NCBI GenBank assembly: GCA_963849365.1
Contig: CAWKHA010000004.1
Coordinates: 744,001-808,000, forward strand
Direction: 5' to 3'
DNA length: 64,000 bases
From: CAVQCJ01 sp963849365
GTDB lineage: Bacteria > Actinomycetota > Actinomycetes > Prado026
Shown: one piece after another, positions 62,035 through 64,000 of the stretch
How positions within the stretch are numbered: the stretch's first letter is position 1
How the letters are laid out: each line of letters begins with the position of its first letter
Made by a program: the position numbers and the translations under genes
Notes under the pieces: generated by a model
Told to the model about the DNA's origin: nothing
Seen by the model: only the letters and a program-made list of their open reading frames with translations
Databases searched by the model: none

Positions 62035-63060
62035 ATGACGTTCAGCCTGTACGTGGACGGCCCGCGCTGGCGGGCGCACACCGACGCCGTCGCGGCCGCG
62101 GTCCCCGGCCTCGTGCCGGTGGTGAAGGGCAACGGCTACGGCTTCGGCCTCGTCGTGGCTGCCGCGGAGGCCAACCGGCTCGGCGTGCCCACGCTCGCGG
62201 TCGGTCTTCCGGGCGAGGTGGCCCAGGTGCGGCCGGCGTTCGCCGGCGACGTGCTGGTCCTCGAGCCGCACCTGCCCGCCGTCGACCGGGCGCCCGGGAC
62301 GGACGAACGCGTGCTGCACACCGTCGCGTCACCGGCCGGACTGGACGCGCTCCACGGCCACCGGGTGGTGGTCGAGCTGATGTCGTCGATGCGCCGCTTC
62401 GGGCTCACCGACGGCGAGCTCGCCGACGTGGCACCCGGGCTGAAGGACCACCGGGTCGAGGGCCTCGCCCTGCACCTGCCGATCGAGCAGCCGCCCGGTG
62501 GGCGGGTGGCCGAGGTCGTCGCCGCCGTCCGGCGGGCCCGGGAGCACGACGTGGCCGTCACCCGGATGTGGGTGAGCCACCTGACCGACGCCGAGCTCGC
62601 GGCCGCCGCCGCGGCCCTGCCCGACATCACGCTGCTGCCCCGGATCGGCACGCGGCTGTGGCTGGGGTCCGGGGCCACCCAGGCCCGCGCCACCGTGCTC
62701 GCGGTGCACGCGCTGCGGCGGGGCGAGCGGTACGGCTACCGGCAGCGCCGCGCTCCCCGGGCCGGGCACCTGGTGGTCGTCGCCGGCGGGACCTCGCACG
62801 GCGTCGCGCTGTCGGCGCCGACGGGGGGCGGCGCAGGGCAGCGGGTCAGGGCCGCGGGCGCGGGCGGGCTGGAGCTGGTCGGCCGGTCCCTGTCGCCGTT
62901 CCGCGTGGGCGGTGCGCGCCGCTGGTTCGCCGAGCCGCCGCACATGCAGGTCTCGCTGCTGTGGCTACCGTCCGTCGAGCCCGCGCCCGCTGTCGGCACC
63001 GAGCTCGAGGTCGACGTCCGGATGACCACCAGCAGCTTCGATGTCGTGGTGGTCAGCTAG
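62035..63060 (+). CDS. Alanine racemase N-terminal domain protein
   Basis: 341 residues. The PLP lysine is in VPVVKGNGYGFG at about residue 29, followed by TLAVGLPGEVAQV and VVVELMSSMRRFGL (the phosphate-contacting Arg/Met region). The C-terminal part is divergent from true Alr: the catalytic Tyr segment is not obvious, so racemase activity is uncertain. Coupling with a FemAB ligase suggests it supplies or edits an amino acid for the peptidoglycan cross-bridge. An AGGGACGG site precedes the ATG. Confidence 0.8.
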   Translation: MTFSLYVDGPRWRAHTDAVAAAVPGLVPVVKGNGYGFGLVVAAAEANRLGVPTLAVGLPGEVAQVRPAFAGDVLVLEPHLPAVDRAPGTDERVLHTVASPAGLDALHGHRVVVELMSSMRRFGLTDGELADVAPGLKDHRVEGLALHLPIEQPPGGRVAEVVAAVRRAREHDVAVTRMWVSHLTDAELAAAAAALPDITLLPRIGTRLWLGSGATQARATVLAVHALRRGERYGYRQRRAPRAGHLVVVAGGTSHGVALSAPTGGGAGQRVRAAGAGGLELVGRSLSPFRVGGARRWFAEPPHMQVSLLWLPSVEPAPAVGTELEVDVRMTTSSFDVVVVS

Positions 63061-64000
63061 CGCTGTGTCGTCCGACGTGGCCCGGCGCCGCCCGCCGAGC
63101 CGGAACACGTCGGGCGCGCCGTCCAGCACGCCGCCGGCCGGGTCGTCGGAGCCGTCCGCCCGCACCGGGTCGTGCTCGGGGCGCAGCGCGTCGCGCACGA
63201 TCAGGCCGCACACCCATCCCAGCACTGCGACGCGCAGGAAGGTCGCCCCGTTGTGCGTCCACTCCGGCACCTGGACCGTGTCGGGGTAGGTGATCCCCTC
63301 CAGGTGCCACCACACGGCCACGAAGTACACGACCTCGGCCGCCTGCCACACCAGGAAGTCGCGCCATCGCGGCCGGGCCAGCGGGAACAGGGCGAGCAGC
63401 CACAGCACGTACTGCGGGGAGTAGACCTTGTTGGTGATGGTGAAGGCCGCGATGACAAGGAACGCGAGCTGACCCAACCGTGGCCGCCGGGGCGCGCCGA
63501 GCGCGAGCACCGCGATCCCCAGGCACAGCACGGCGAAGGAGCCGCCGGAGACCGCGCTGAGCAGGTCGGACGGGATCACCCAGCCGGCCCGGTCCAGGGC
63601 GTACCAGGGTGAGCCGAAGCTCGCGTCGCGCGTCCTGGACATCGTGTAGAAGCTGGCCCAGCCGTGCGGCCAGCGCAGCATGACCGGGACGTTGACGACC
63701 AGCCAGGCCACCGCCGCGCCGGCGAACAACCGGCCGAAGGCGCGCATCCGCCCGGCGCGCAGGCACAGCAGCAGCAGCGGCCCGAGCAGGAACACCGGGT
63801 AGAACTTGGCCGCGACGCCGAGCCCGAGCAGCACGCCGGCCAGCCCCGGTCTTCGGCGGGCCCAGGCAAGCAGCGAGCCGGCGGTCAGGGCGGCGGGGAA
63901 CAGGTCCCAGTTGATGTACGCGGTCAGCAGCAGCCCCGGCGCCAGCGCGAACATCGTCGCGTCCCAGGGACGCCGGCCCGCAGTACGGGCGACGGCCCAG
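62965..64000 (-). CDS. GT87/DUF2029 polyprenyl-phosphate-mannose-dependent mannosyltransferase (5' partial)
   Basis: The frame is open to the window edge, so the N-terminus is missing; about 344 codons remain. RRPWDATMFALAPGLLLTAY leading to INWDLFP, GVAAKFYPVFLLGPLLLL and VYSPQYVLWLLALFPLARP match integral-membrane mannosyltransferases of the DUF2029 family that build lipomannan-type glycans. A similar gene lies before rpsF in mycobacteria. The hydrophilic C-terminal tail overlaps the convergent racemase-like gene by 96 nt, an unusually long overlap. Confidence 0.85.
   Translation of the reverse strand, partial: WAVARTAGRRPWDATMFALAPGLLLTAYINWDLFPAALTAGSLLAWARRRPGLAGVLLGLGVAAKFYPVFLLGPLLLLCLRAGRMRAFGRLFAGAAVAWLVVNVPVMLRWPHGWASFYTMSRTRDASFGSPWYALDRAGWVIPSDLLSAVSGGSFAVLCLGIAVLALGAPRRPRLGQLAFLVIAAFTITNKVYSPQYVLWLLALFPLARPRWRDFLVWQAAEVVYFVAVWWHLEGITYPDTVQVPEWTHNGATFLRVAVLGWVCGLIVRDALRPEHDPVRADGSDDPAGGVLDGAPDVFRLGGRRRATSDDTALADHHDIEAAGGHPDVDLELGADSGRGLDGR

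Noticed and set aside
59556..62132. 858-codon minus-strand ORF including rpsF
   Set aside because: Only the last 96 codons are rpsF; the rest is antisense to endonuclease IV and FemAB.

Overview
The window is chromosomal DNA of a high-GC (roughly 70% or more) actinobacterium. The evidence is the dnaK-grpE-dnaJ-hspR operon with a HAIR operator, the order dnaB-rplI-rpsR-ssb-rpsF followed by a GT87 mannosyltransferase as near the origin of mycobacteria, a mycobacterial-type fadE5, frequent GTG starts and many apparently leaderless genes. The genus cannot be fixed from this sequence. I see no prophage, insertion sequence or CRISPR array.

Layout. 1-7.7 kb: end of a ferredoxin-reductase-type flavoprotein, the Hsp70 chaperone operon, and a membrane Fe-S oxidoreductase. 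8-14 kb: a secreted subtilisin whose C-terminus is 18 tandem pentapeptides, a membrane GGDEF/EAL cyclic-di-GMP protein and an MFS transporter. 14-17.7 kb: dienelactone hydrolase-like protein, dcd, a FUSC-type gene broken by an in-frame amber codon, tRNA-Gly(CCC), and a lower-GC methyltransferase. 17.7-23.4 kb: SGNH hydrolase, a frameshifted small DUF2695-like gene, an LCP-family protein and a secreted sedolisin. 23.7-30 kb: sulfate ABC transporter operon, a KimA-type potassium transporter and a stand-alone DUF4118 membrane protein. 30-36.5 kb: MoxR / DUF58 / transglutaminase operon and fadE5. 36.5-41.6 kb: small membrane proteins, a thioredoxin-NHL protein, a polysaccharide deacetylase and a nitrilase-family amidase. 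41.6-51 kb: branched-chain 2-oxoacid dehydrogenase operon (bkdABC), cydDC, an EamA exporter and a HisC-family aminotransferase. 51-54.2 kb: an unassigned ABC cluster starting with a secreted protein. 54-56.3 kb: a SipW / TasA-like / LamG secretion cluster. 56.5-64 kb: the replication/ribosomal block dnaB, rplI, rpsR, ssb, rpsF, then a Nfo-type endonuclease IV, a FemAB ligase, an alanine-racemase-like protein and the end of a GT87 mannosyltransferase.

Common themes. Envelope and secretion functions dominate: two secreted proteases, LCP, SGNH, deacetylase, transglutaminase, FemAB and SipW. Potassium and second-messenger functions (KimA, GGDEF/EAL) are also present.

Sequence-level observations that gene calling alone would miss: (i) a family of four related palindromes placed just past gene ends; (ii) ssb with three separate +1 shifts that cancel; (iii) an amber codon inside the FUSC gene and a -1 shift in the DUF2695 gene; (iv) at least twelve genes with a promoter -10-like hexamer 6-7 nt before the start codon, implying leaderless mRNAs; (v) operator-like palindromes before dnaK, fadE5 and the aminotransferase.
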